Source: a virus. From it: a DNA stretch of 24,084 bases. The notes under the pieces were generated by a model. That model was given only the letters and a program-made list of their open reading frames with translations, was not told the DNA's origin and searched no databases. Below are positions 1-5,698 of the stretch, one piece after another. Positions within the stretch are counted from its first letter, which is position 1; each line of letters opens with the position of its first letter. Both the position numbers and the translations under genes were made by a program. The stretch covers positions 1 through 24,084 of IMG/VR virus record IMGVR_UViG_3300010885_011661, one strand, 5' to 3'.

Positions 1-4
1 AGAC

Positions 5-424
5 ATGACTCAGGTTGGAACCCTAGTAGAACGTCTAGACACAACTATAGAAAAGCTAACTGAAGTTTCTACTACAGTATCACAACTTCTCGCCGTACAA
101 GGTAATAGATTAGAATTTCAAGAAAAAGTACAAGAACGTTTACAAGAGCTAGTAGAAAAGCGTAGACAAGAAACAGACATATCTATTAGAGACGTTTATA
201 AGCGTATCGAAAAAGTAGAAGCTGATTTATATTCTGAAATAGAGGCTACACAGAATAAAGTTCTAGTAGAGATTAAAGAAATGCGTGCAGAATCTACGAA
301 GCAACACGAAGAACTAAAGGGTAAAGTCAATCGTGTGGAGAAATGGATGTGGACATTGATGGGCGCCGCAACTGTACTAGGCGTGATAGTCAGACATTTA
401 GACTTTCCTCATTTGTTCGGATAA
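5..424 (+). CDS. Coiled-coil protein with C-terminal membrane anchor
   Basis: Unrecognised 139-residue protein. Residues 5-112 are almost entirely heptad-like and charged (rich in E, K, R, Q, with regularly spaced L, V and I), so a long coiled coil is expected. Residues 114-130 (WMWTLMGAATVLGVIVR) form one hydrophobic segment followed by a nine-residue tail, which suggests a tail-anchored inner-membrane protein facing the cytoplasm. No signal peptide is visible. Only four bases lie upstream of the ATG, so the true start could lie before the window and no ribosome-binding site can be seen. The size and plan resemble small phage membrane proteins of the XhlA type, but I see no diagnostic motif. 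The stop is followed at once by a consensus promoter, so this is probably the last gene of an upstream unit. Confidence 0.7.
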   Translation: MTQVGTLVERLDTTIEKLTEVSTTVSQLLAVQGNRLEFQEKVQERLQELVEKRRQETDISIRDVYKRIEKVEADLYSEIEATQNKVLVEIKEMRAESTKQHEELKGKVNRVEKWMWTLMGAATVLGVIVRHLDFPHLFG

Positions 425-428
425 CTAC

Positions 429-456
429 TTGACATTATCTATGAGACCTGTATAAT
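429..456 (+). promoter_or_regulatory. Consensus sigma70-type promoter before primase
   Basis: TTGACA at 429-434 and TATAAT at 451-456 match the -35 and -10 consensus perfectly, separated by 16 bases. Transcription would start near 463 and give a leader of about 35 bases before the primase ATG at 498. The site lies in the 73-base gap between two genes, as expected for an early phage promoter read by host RNA polymerase. The match is seen directly; early timing is inferred. Confidence 0.8.
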
Positions 457-497
457 CAGATATGTAGGTTAATATCATATAATGGATAAAGGTTATT

Positions 498-1541
498 ATG
501 TCACTAGTATGGTTAGATTCAAAGTATCTATCACTACTATCGTTTCGACTTAGAAACTTTAAACGTAAAGGTTCCAACCAGTGGAACTTTAGTTGTCCGT
601 ATTGCGGAGACTCCAAAGTTAAATCAAAAGCACGTGGTTATGTTTACCTTAAAAAAGGTAAGCTACGATACTATTGTCATAATTGCAGTATACCTAGTAT
701 TGATGTTCCTAAGTTAGTCAAGTATATAGATCCTGGTCTATACGACGAGTATATTAAAGATAAGTTGACTTCGGAGCCTATCAGGGAACAGAACAAGTCT
801 CCTGTACAAGAATTTGCTGATAAGATGAAGCCTCCTATCTTTGTTAATGATTCACCTCTAAAGCAGTTAAAGAAGATCTCTTCATTTAGTCCAGAGTCTG
901 TTGTTAAACAGTATGTGATGAACCGTAAGATTCCTACTGAATATCATTATAAGTTATTTTTTTGTAAAGAATTTAAGAAATGGGTTAATTCATTTATATC
1001 TGATAAGTTTGATACTGAATCCTTAACACGAGAAGAGCCAAGACTCATTATACCTTTCCTAGATAAAGAAAACAAGTTATTTGGATTCCAAGGTCGTTCT
1101 TTTAAGAAGACTACTGCCCTACGCTATATAACCATCATGCTAGATGAGGATAAACCTAAGTTATATGGTCTGGACACAGTAGATATTAACAAGGATATAT
1201 ATGTCGTAGAGGGACCTATAGATTCGATGTTCTTGCCTAATGCAATTGCTTCTGCTGGTTCTGATATTACGTCTAATCTTAATTATGTTACAGAAGATAT
1301 GTCTAAGTTTATTATTGTTTATGATAACGAACCTCGTAACAAAGATATCAACAAAAAGATAGCTCGAGCTATTGATTCTGGGTATCGTGTATGTATATGG
1401 CCAAATAGCCTAGAGTTGAAAGATATAAATGATATGCACATGGCTGGTATGAGTATACAAAAGATTGTTGACCTAATACAACAAAATACATACAATGGTC
1501 TAGAGGCTAAGTTAAAATTTGCAATGTGGAAGAAAAGTTAA
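498..1541 (+). CDS. 61: DNA primase, T4 gp61 type
   Basis: Primase that makes RNA primers for lagging-strand synthesis with the phage replicative helicase. The 347 residues match the usual T4 gp61 length (about 340). The N-terminal zinc ribbon uses C33, C36, C60 and C63 (CPYC and CHNC). The C-terminal half carries a Toprim-like fold: the EGPID motif with catalytic-type Glu238, and an acidic VYDNEPRN strand (D276, E278) where DxD is usual. The region near 188-215 with LIIPFLDKENKLFGFQGR is the conserved bridge seen in CHC2/Toprim primases. The ATG at 498 is preceded by AAAGG at 488-492. It is the first gene after the 429-456 promoter and heads a set of tiny overlapping genes. Helicase (gp41) is not in the window. 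Identification is firm; the exact metal site is inferred. Confidence 0.9.
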   Translation: MSLVWLDSKYLSLLSFRLRNFKRKGSNQWNFSCPYCGDSKVKSKARGYVYLKKGKLRYYCHNCSIPSIDVPKLVKYIDPGLYDEYIKDKLTSEPIREQNKSPVQEFADKMKPPIFVNDSPLKQLKKISSFSPESVVKQYVMNRKIPTEYHYKLFFCKEFKKWVNSFISDKFDTESLTREEPRLIIPFLDKENKLFGFQGRSFKKTTALRYITIMLDEDKPKLYGLDTVDINKDIYVVEGPIDSMFLPNAIASAGSDITSNLNYVTEDMSKFIIVYDNEPRNKDINKKIARAIDSGYRVCIWPNSLELKDINDMHMAGMSIQKIVDLIQQNTYNGLEAKLKFAMWKKS

Positions 1542-1548
1542 TTATGCA

Positions 1549-1698
1549 ATGTATATTTTAATCTTTAAGAAGTTCTTATGTAGAATTGGCTGGCACGACT
1601 GGAGTGTTTGGGATCAACCCAGATCTCTTCCTGATGGGAGGGCACAGCAATTTCGAGCGTGTGGTGAATGTAAAAAACAACAGAGACATATCTTTTGA
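1549..1698 (+). CDS. 49-aa putative zinc-binding protein
   Basis: Small ORF from ATG 1549 to TGA 1698. The protein has C11 and H16 in a CRIGWHDW context, and C38 and C41 in CGEC near the end, a C-x4-H...C-x2-C arrangement that could bind zinc. A small Cys/His-rich protein with a G-H-x-W motif followed by a CxxC knuckle is a common phage type (DUF1660-like), but I offer that only as a resemblance. The aromatic middle (HDWSVWD) looks like real protein rather than random sequence. The ribosome-binding site is weak; an earlier ATG at 1544 reads only five codons. It follows primase by 7 bases and precedes three more tiny genes. Function unknown. Confidence 0.6.
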   Translation: MYILIFKKFLCRIGWHDWSVWDQPRSLPDGRAQQFRACGECKKQQRHIF

Positions 1699-1718
1699 TA
1701 GAATAAGGGTATTATATT

Positions 1719-1871
1719 ATGACTAAGAATCGCTTAATTGCATTTAATGAAATGATACTAAAAGATCTTAAACGTAAACACAAGGGGTGTTCTGCTGAAG
1801 ATATGAAGGCTATATTTCTACGAGACATAGGTGAGCAAGAGGCTAAAATAAAAAGGATTAGTGAACTATGA
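1719..1871 (+). CDS. 50-aa hypothetical protein
   Basis: Small ORF that starts at ATG 1719 with AAGGGT at 1705-1710 as ribosome-binding site, and ends at TGA 1871. The product is basic and probably helical (many K, R, E, with L and I at regular intervals), with a single Cys24. No motif is recognised. Its stop overlaps the start of the next gene in an ATGA (1868-1871), a strong sign that both are translated and coupled. Confidence 0.6.
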   Translation: MTKNRLIAFNEMILKDLKRKHKGCSAEDMKAIFLRDIGEQEAKIKRISEL

Positions 1872-2023
1872 CTGTAGAAGAACTAGATCGTCAGGCTAGA
1901 ATATTGGCTAAGAGGATCGACAACACTAACATCTACGATCTTAATAGTACACGTGACAACCTGCGGGAAGCTGAACGTATTCGTAAAGAGTTTGTAAAGA
2001 TATATGGATTAGACGATGAGTGA
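1868..2023 (+). CDS. 51-aa hypothetical protein
   Basis: Starts at ATG 1868, sharing ATGA with the stop of the previous gene, and ends at TGA 2023. The product is charged and probably fully helical (MTVEELDRQARILAKRI, then REAERIRKEF), as in many small T4-like helical proteins. No catalytic motif. The next gene starts 8 bases before its stop (ATG 2016). Function unknown. Confidence 0.6.
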   Translation: MTVEELDRQARILAKRIDNTNIYDLNSTRDNLREAERIRKEFVKIYGLDDE

Positions 2024-2147
2024 TTATGAAGAAGCTATGGAACTACTAGAAAAAATCAAGCAGATAGCTGTAGACATCAATGATGAGAGAAAGATAGAGC
2101 TGCTCAAATATATTCAAGAAACACTTCAAGATTGGATGAACAGATGA
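2016..2147 (+). CDS. 43-aa hypothetical helical protein
   Basis: ATG 2016 to TGA 2147, overlapping both neighbours. The 43 residues form what looks like a two-helix acidic/basic hairpin (YEEAMELLEKIKQIAVDI, then ERKIELLKYIQETLQDW). No known motif. Membership of a continuous chain of overlapping small ORFs after primase is the main reason to call it a gene. Confidence 0.5.
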   Translation: MSDYEEAMELLEKIKQIAVDINDERKIELLKYIQETLQDWMNR

Positions 2148-2158
2148 GGAGTAAAGAA

Positions 2159-2314
2159 ATGACCATGGCTGAAGCTGTAGGAATTGCTCGTAGAACATTA
2201 GCAGAGCATTATGATTTATATTTAATTGATAGCAAAATGAATGGTAGAAATCTTGAAGGACATAAAGCCGCTGATGCTTATAATAAACTGGCAGAGAAAC
2301 ATTATGAAGGGTGA
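2159..2314 (+). CDS. 51-aa hypothetical protein
   Basis: The ATG at 2159 has GAGGAG at 2146-2151 seven bases upstream, which decides the start. An in-frame ATG at 2144 forms an ATGA overlap with the previous stop but lacks a ribosome-binding site, and an in-frame TTG at 2132 would lengthen it further. The product reads MTMAEAVGIARRTL at its N-terminus and ends AYNKLAEKHYEG; it is probably helical, with no catalytic motif. Function unknown. Confidence 0.6.
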   Translation: MTMAEAVGIARRTLAEHYDLYLIDSKMNGRNLEGHKAADAYNKLAEKHYEG

Positions 2315-2320
2315 TAAAGA

Positions 2321-2446
2321 GTGACAATTAATATTCCTGTTTGGCTATTATGGCTTATTGGTGTACCTCTTGGAATAATTGGTATTCTTCTTGCCGTGTT
2401 TGGTGCTATTATGATGTATGCTTTAAAGGATGGAATTTATAAATGA
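2321..2446 (+). CDS. 41-aa single-span membrane protein
   Basis: GTG start at 2321 with AAGG at 2307-2310; stop TGA at 2444-2446 overlaps the thyX ATG (ATGA, 2443-2446). Residues 5-35 are an unbroken hydrophobic stretch (PVWLLWLIGVPLGIIGILLA and onward), followed by a short charged tail (LKDGIYK). This is a minimal inner-membrane protein with one span. Its function is unknown; translational coupling to thyX is visible, but a functional link is not implied. Confidence 0.6.
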   Translation: MTINIPVWLLWLIGVPLGIIGILLAVFGAIMMYALKDGIYK

Positions 2447-3111
2447 GTGAAGTTAAGCTTGTAAGCATTACTCAACCGAATTATAAGTATACAGGTTGTG
2501 ATACTGCACAGGAACTAATCGGTTGGTGTGCTCGTGTATCGAATCCAGCTAACCAGCAAAACCATGCTACAGCTCCTAAACTGATTCAATCCCTACTTCG
2601 TGATAAGCATTGGAGTCCGTTGGAGATGGTAGATGTATCAATCGAAATCAAGACCACCAGAGATATTGCCCGTCAGATCCTGCGGCATCGTTCTTTCTCA
2701 TTCCAAGAGTACAGTCAGCGTTACGCCGATCCAACCAAGAATCTTGGATTTGTTACAAGGGAAGCGAGACTACAGGACACCAAGAATCGACAGGCATCCA
2801 TTGATGTAGAAGATGAAGAGCTAGAAAATCAATGGCTCGGTGCCCAGGAATCAGTACAAAATCTTGCAACCAAAGCATACAAGTGGGCTATTGAAAATGG
2901 TATTGCTAAGGAACAGGCTCGTGCTGTTCTTCCCGAAGGTATGACCGAATCGGTTATTATTATGAAAGGTTCACTACGTAGCTGGGCTCACTATTGCAAT
3001 CTACGTATGCAATGGGACACCCAAAAAGAACATCGTATTGTAGCAGAACAATGCTGGGAAATCATCGCTGAACAATTTCCTGCTATTGTTGGGGCTATGA
3101 AAGATGAGTAA
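2443..3111 (+). CDS. thyX: Flavin-dependent thymidylate synthase ThyX
   Basis: Makes dTMP from dUMP using methylene-tetrahydrofolate, FAD and NADPH. The 222 residues match the family length. The signature RHRx7S is present as RHRSFSFQEYS (R81-H82-R83 to S91), followed by QRY. The C-terminal third carries the conserved RSWAHYCNLRMQWDTQKEHR segment, close to the substrate-binding region of ThyX proteins. The ATG overlaps the upstream stop by four bases. With NrdA, NrdB, glutaredoxin and a MazG-like protein it forms the nucleotide-supply set of this phage. T4 itself uses the unrelated folate-type enzyme Td, so this is a functional replacement. Confidence 0.95.
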   Translation: MSEVKLVSITQPNYKYTGCDTAQELIGWCARVSNPANQQNHATAPKLIQSLLRDKHWSPLEMVDVSIEIKTTRDIARQILRHRSFSFQEYSQRYADPTKNLGFVTREARLQDTKNRQASIDVEDEELENQWLGAQESVQNLATKAYKWAIENGIAKEQARAVLPEGMTESVIIMKGSLRSWAHYCNLRMQWDTQKEHRIVAEQCWEIIAEQFPAIVGAMKDE

Positions 3112-3229
3112 TAATTTTTTATCTTGTTATGACATAGATACTAAACAATCAGAGTACTTCATCAAAGTGCTATATTCGGTTTATGAATATGTTAAACGAG
3201 TTGTACTCCGTAATCTGGTCAATTTATAA
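3104..3229 (+). CDS. Possible 41-aa protein
   Basis: ORF from ATG 3104 (inside the last codons of thyX, 8-base overlap) to TAA 3229. The product starts MSNNFLSCYDIDTKQSEYF and ends with a hydrophobic/basic helix (VYEYVKRVVLRNLVNL). There is only a weak ribosome-binding site (GGGGC at 3091-3095). The TATAAATA late-promoter-like box at 3225 overlaps its stop. It fills an otherwise empty gap and fits the overlap style of the region, but coding is uncertain. Confidence 0.35.
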   Translation: MSNNFLSCYDIDTKQSEYFIKVLYSVYEYVKRVVLRNLVNL

Positions 3230-3232
3230 ATA
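3225..3232 (+). promoter_or_regulatory. T4-type late promoter box
   Basis: TATAAATA, identical to the T4 late promoter -10 element read by gp55-bearing RNA polymerase. It lies 42 bases before the chosen glycosyltransferase start at 3275. The flank TATAAATAAC is shared with the box at 9684. The match is seen; use by a phage late sigma factor is inferred, since no gp55 or gp33 gene is in the window. Confidence 0.5.
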
Positions 3233-3236
3233 ACAA

Positions 3237-3265
3237 GGTTATTCGAATAGCCAGACTAGCTGGAG
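3237..3265 (+). promoter_or_regulatory. Leader hairpins at the glycosyltransferase RBS
   Basis: Two RNA hairpins can be drawn before the gene at 3275: GGUUAU-UCGA-AUAGCC at 3237-3252 and CCAG-ACUAG-CUGG at 3251-3263. They overlap by two bases, so only one forms fully at a time. The second uses the first two G of the GGAG ribosome-binding site (3262-3265), so it could lower translation. Regulation is inferred from pairing only. Confidence 0.35.
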
Positions 3266-3274
3266 TAAATGTGT

Positions 3275-4324
3275 ATGTCGTGTAAAGTATTATTCATTCT
3301 AAAAAGAAGACAAGATTATAATGCTATTGCACACAGTGCAAAAGGACTATCTACTGGATTATATAATTCTGCAGCATTTATGAATGATATGTTAAACGAA
3401 TCTGGTGTTAAAAGTGCACTAGAAGTTGCTATTGACAATAACTGCATAGATAGATTGGTAAATTTACATAAACCAACTCATGTAATTATTGAAGCACTAT
3501 GGGTTGTACCTAGTAAATTTAAAGTTCTTACTAAGCTACATCCTAATGTAAAATGGATTGTCAGAATTCACAGCGAAATGCCTTTCATGGCAGGTGAAGG
3601 AATGGCAATGGATTGGTTGGGTGAATACATTAAATTTCCTCAAATAAGTATTGGTGTTAATGCTCCTAGAATGTTGAATGAACTTAGAACATATCTAGCT
3701 ACTGCTAATTTTCAATACCCAGAAGAAATAGAAGATCGTGTATTCTATCTGCCTAATTTTTATCCACAAGAGTACACAACAAAGAAACATAATAGAAAAG
3801 AATGGATTGATATTAGTTGCTTTGGTGCAGTTCGTCCTCTTAAAAACCATATGGTTCAAGCAATTGCTGCAATCAAGTTTGCTAATAAAAGAGATCTTCA
3901 ATTACGATTCCATATAAATGGCGGAAGAATTGAAATGAAGGGAGACCCTATGATGCATAATCTTAGAGGGATGTTTAACCATCTTTCTGATTATGGACAT
4001 AAGCTGGTAGTCCATGAGTGGACACCCAGAGAAGAATTCCTTAAACTATGTGCGTCAATGGATATTGGAATGCAATGCAGTTTCAGTGAGACTTTCAATA
4101 TTGTATGTGCAGACCATATTAGTCAGGGGGTCCCTATTTTAGGGAGCAGAGAAATTCCCTGGTCCAACCCTTGGTTTGATGCAAAGCCCACTGATAGTGA
4201 TGATATTGCGAGAAAATTAAATCTCATTTATCGTTTTCCAAAGATAAATGTATGGTTAAATCAGTGTCATCTAAAACATTACACCAATGAAACAAGAGAA
4301 ATATGGATTAAGTATTTCTCTTGA
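3275..4324 (+). CDS. GT-B glycosyltransferase
   Basis: Predicted glycosyltransferase of about 349 residues with a GT4-like plan. The C-terminal half holds SCFGAVRPLKNHMVQAIAAI, the usual first segment of the donor-binding Rossmann domain, and then FSETFNIVCADHISQGVPIL, which matches the E-x7-E donor motif except that the second acid is Asp. The N-terminal half (VLFILKRRQDYN, then WIVRIHSE) is the acceptor-side domain. GGAG at 3262-3265 is nine bases before ATG 3275 but only three before the in-frame ATG at 3269, so 3275 is preferred. It sits alone between thyX and the dehydratase with its own late-type promoter box. Donor and acceptor cannot be told from sequence. Confidence 0.75.
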   Translation: MSCKVLFILKRRQDYNAIAHSAKGLSTGLYNSAAFMNDMLNESGVKSALEVAIDNNCIDRLVNLHKPTHVIIEALWVVPSKFKVLTKLHPNVKWIVRIHSEMPFMAGEGMAMDWLGEYIKFPQISIGVNAPRMLNELRTYLATANFQYPEEIEDRVFYLPNFYPQEYTTKKHNRKEWIDISCFGAVRPLKNHMVQAIAAIKFANKRDLQLRFHINGGRIEMKGDPMMHNLRGMFNHLSDYGHKLVVHEWTPREEFLKLCASMDIGMQCSFSETFNIVCADHISQGVPILGSREIPWSNPWFDAKPTDSDDIARKLNLIYRFPKINVWLNQCHLKHYTNETREIWIKYFS

Positions 4325-4347
4325 TATTATAAAATATAAATTATAAT
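4321..4347 (+). promoter_or_regulatory. Possible promoter before dehydratase
   Basis: TTGATA at 4321-4326 (one mismatch to the -35 consensus) and TATAAT at 4342-4347, 15 bases apart. The spacer is shorter than the usual 16-18, and the region is nearly all A/T, so the match could be chance. It lies in the 166-base gap before the dehydratase gene, where a promoter would make sense. Confidence 0.35.
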
Positions 4348-4354
4348 ATACTAG

Positions 4355-4432
4355 AGGTTTGATCTAGATACCAGAGTCCACGATAAGTTCACGGAGGTGG
4401 CAATGCTAGACAACATTCGTACCAAATCCTGA
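4355..4432 (+). other. Mini-ORF with strong RBS, possible gene remnant
   Basis: Within the 4325-4490 gap, GGAGG at 4393-4397 lies five bases before ATG 4403, which opens a nine-codon ORF (MLDNIRTKS) ending at TGA 4432. The same frame is open from 4355 and reads RFDLDTRVHDKFTEVAM before that ATG, with base composition like real coding sequence. Two readings are possible: a short leader peptide before the dehydratase gene, or the C-terminal scrap of a lost gene. Nothing else recognisable is in this gap. Confidence 0.35.
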
Positions 4433-4490
4433 GGTACAGTTCCATAAAAACATACAAAACGTTTAACTATGAAAAGGTGGATATAAAATA

Positions 4491-5519
4491 ATGAATAAGA
4501 CTATTTTGATTACTGGCGGCGCTGGCTTTATTGCTCATCACGTTATTGATAAGGTTTTAAGCGAAACAGATTGGAACATTGTATCTCTTGACCGTCTAGA
4601 CTATTCCGGGAATCTTAACCGCCTTAACGAAGTCGTTATGTCGCATCCTGTTGAGGAACGTAAGCGTGTCAAGATTGTACATCATGATCTTAAGGCAGAA
4701 CTAAATCCTCAGATTCGTAATCTTTGTGGGAGTGTGAATTATATTGCACACCTCGCAGCTGGATCTCATGTTGATAGATCAATCGATTATCCTATGGAGT
4801 TTATTTTAGACAATGTTGTCGGCACAGCTAATATCCTCGAATTTGCACGTCATCAAGATAACCTCGAACGGTTCATCTACTTTTCAACAGATGAAATTTT
4901 TGGACCAGCACCCAATGGTGTTAAGTACAAGGAAAACGATCGCTACAACTCTACAAATCCCTACTCAGCATCCAAGGCAGGTGGTGAGGAAATTGTTGTC
5001 GCATACGAAAATACCTACAAGCTACCAGCAATTATCACTCACACGATGAATGTTTTTGGGGAACGTCAACATCCCGAAAAGTATGTGCCCATGTGCATTA
5101 AGAGAGCTCGGGATGGTGAAGTAATTACAATTCACTCAAATCCAGAGAAAACTAAAGCTGGATCTCGTCATTATATTCACGCTGCTGATGTCGCAGACGC
5201 TCTTCTGTTCTTGCTCAACTATGAGGGTATGGATAAACTTCCAGTTGACTTTGGAGGTGCTAAGTGTCAGAAGTTTAATATCGTAGGTGCTGAAGAACTC
5301 GATAATCTTGAACTAGCTCAAATTATTGCGGATGCGCAGGGTAAGACTCTAAACTATGAAATGGTGGACTTCCATTCACAGCGCCCTGGACACGATCTTC
5401 GATACGCTCTTGATGGTAGTAAGATGGAGAAGATGGGCTGGACACCACAACCTGTACGAGAACGTTTGAAGCAGGTTATTGCATGGTCTCTTGAAAATAA
5501 TCGTTGGCTTAAATTATGA
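4491..5519 (+). CDS. rmlB: dTDP-glucose 4,6-dehydratase-like protein
   Basis: NAD-dependent extended SDR enzyme, 342 residues, the usual length of RmlB and related 4,6-dehydratases, which convert an NDP-hexose into the 4-keto-6-deoxy sugar. The NAD-binding turn is TGGAGFIA (8-15; the usual last Gly is Ala). FSTDEIFG places T133, D134 and E135 where 4,6-dehydratases have their catalytic Thr-Asp-Glu, and Y158-x3-K162 (YSASK) is the SDR catalytic pair. NPYSASKAGGE and a later RHYIHAADVADAL segment are also typical. The start has AAGGTGG ten bases upstream. The partners RmlA, RmlC and RmlD are absent here. The dTDP-glucose substrate is inferred; GDP-mannose and UDP-GlcNAc are alternatives. Its stop overlaps the next gene by four bases. 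Confidence 0.8.
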   Translation: MNKTILITGGAGFIAHHVIDKVLSETDWNIVSLDRLDYSGNLNRLNEVVMSHPVEERKRVKIVHHDLKAELNPQIRNLCGSVNYIAHLAAGSHVDRSIDYPMEFILDNVVGTANILEFARHQDNLERFIYFSTDEIFGPAPNGVKYKENDRYNSTNPYSASKAGGEEIVVAYENTYKLPAIITHTMNVFGERQHPEKYVPMCIKRARDGEVITIHSNPEKTKAGSRHYIHAADVADALLFLLNYEGMDKLPVDFGGAKCQKFNIVGAEELDNLELAQIIADAQGKTLNYEMVDFHSQRPGHDLRYALDGSKMEKMGWTPQPVRERLKQVIAWSLENNRWLKL

Positions 5520-5698
5520 AACAATATGTAGATATTACCACTCTTCGTTATGATGAAGAAAATGACGAGTACTATATAGTATCTAATCTGTTTGAAAAGG
5601 CTGGATTTAAAGAAGGTGATACGTTAAATTGGTCAGATAACGGTGATGGTTCTTGGTCTTTAACTAAAATAAAAGAGGAAAATAATAAAAATGATTAA
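5516..5698 (+). CDS. 60-aa AbrB-like small protein
   Basis: Small protein overlapping the dehydratase stop (ATGA, 5516-5519) and the nrdA start (5691). The core FEKAGFKEGDTLNWSDNGDG followed by SWSLTK resembles the swapped-hairpin AbrB/MazE fold (LLEKAGIKEGD... pattern), which usually binds DNA as a dimer. A similar size and position next to nrdA would suit a phage regulator, but no target or toxin gene is visible. The acidic N-terminal half (YDEENDEYYIV) is unlike a classic AbrB. Fold resemblance only; function unknown. Confidence 0.6.
   Translation: MKQYVDITTLRYDEENDEYYIVSNLFEKAGFKEGDTLNWSDNGDGSWSLTKIKEENNKND

Noticed and set aside
425-616. Minus-strand ORFs here and elsewhere (e.g. 2046, 3695, 14261, 16771, 23416)
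   Set aside because: All lie opposite strong + strand genes, lack RBS or recognisable protein features, and no minus-strand unit is visible.
4325-4490. tRNA or other structured RNA in the dehydratase leader
   Set aside because: No cloverleaf or CCA end; only a 5-bp stem at 4351-4367.
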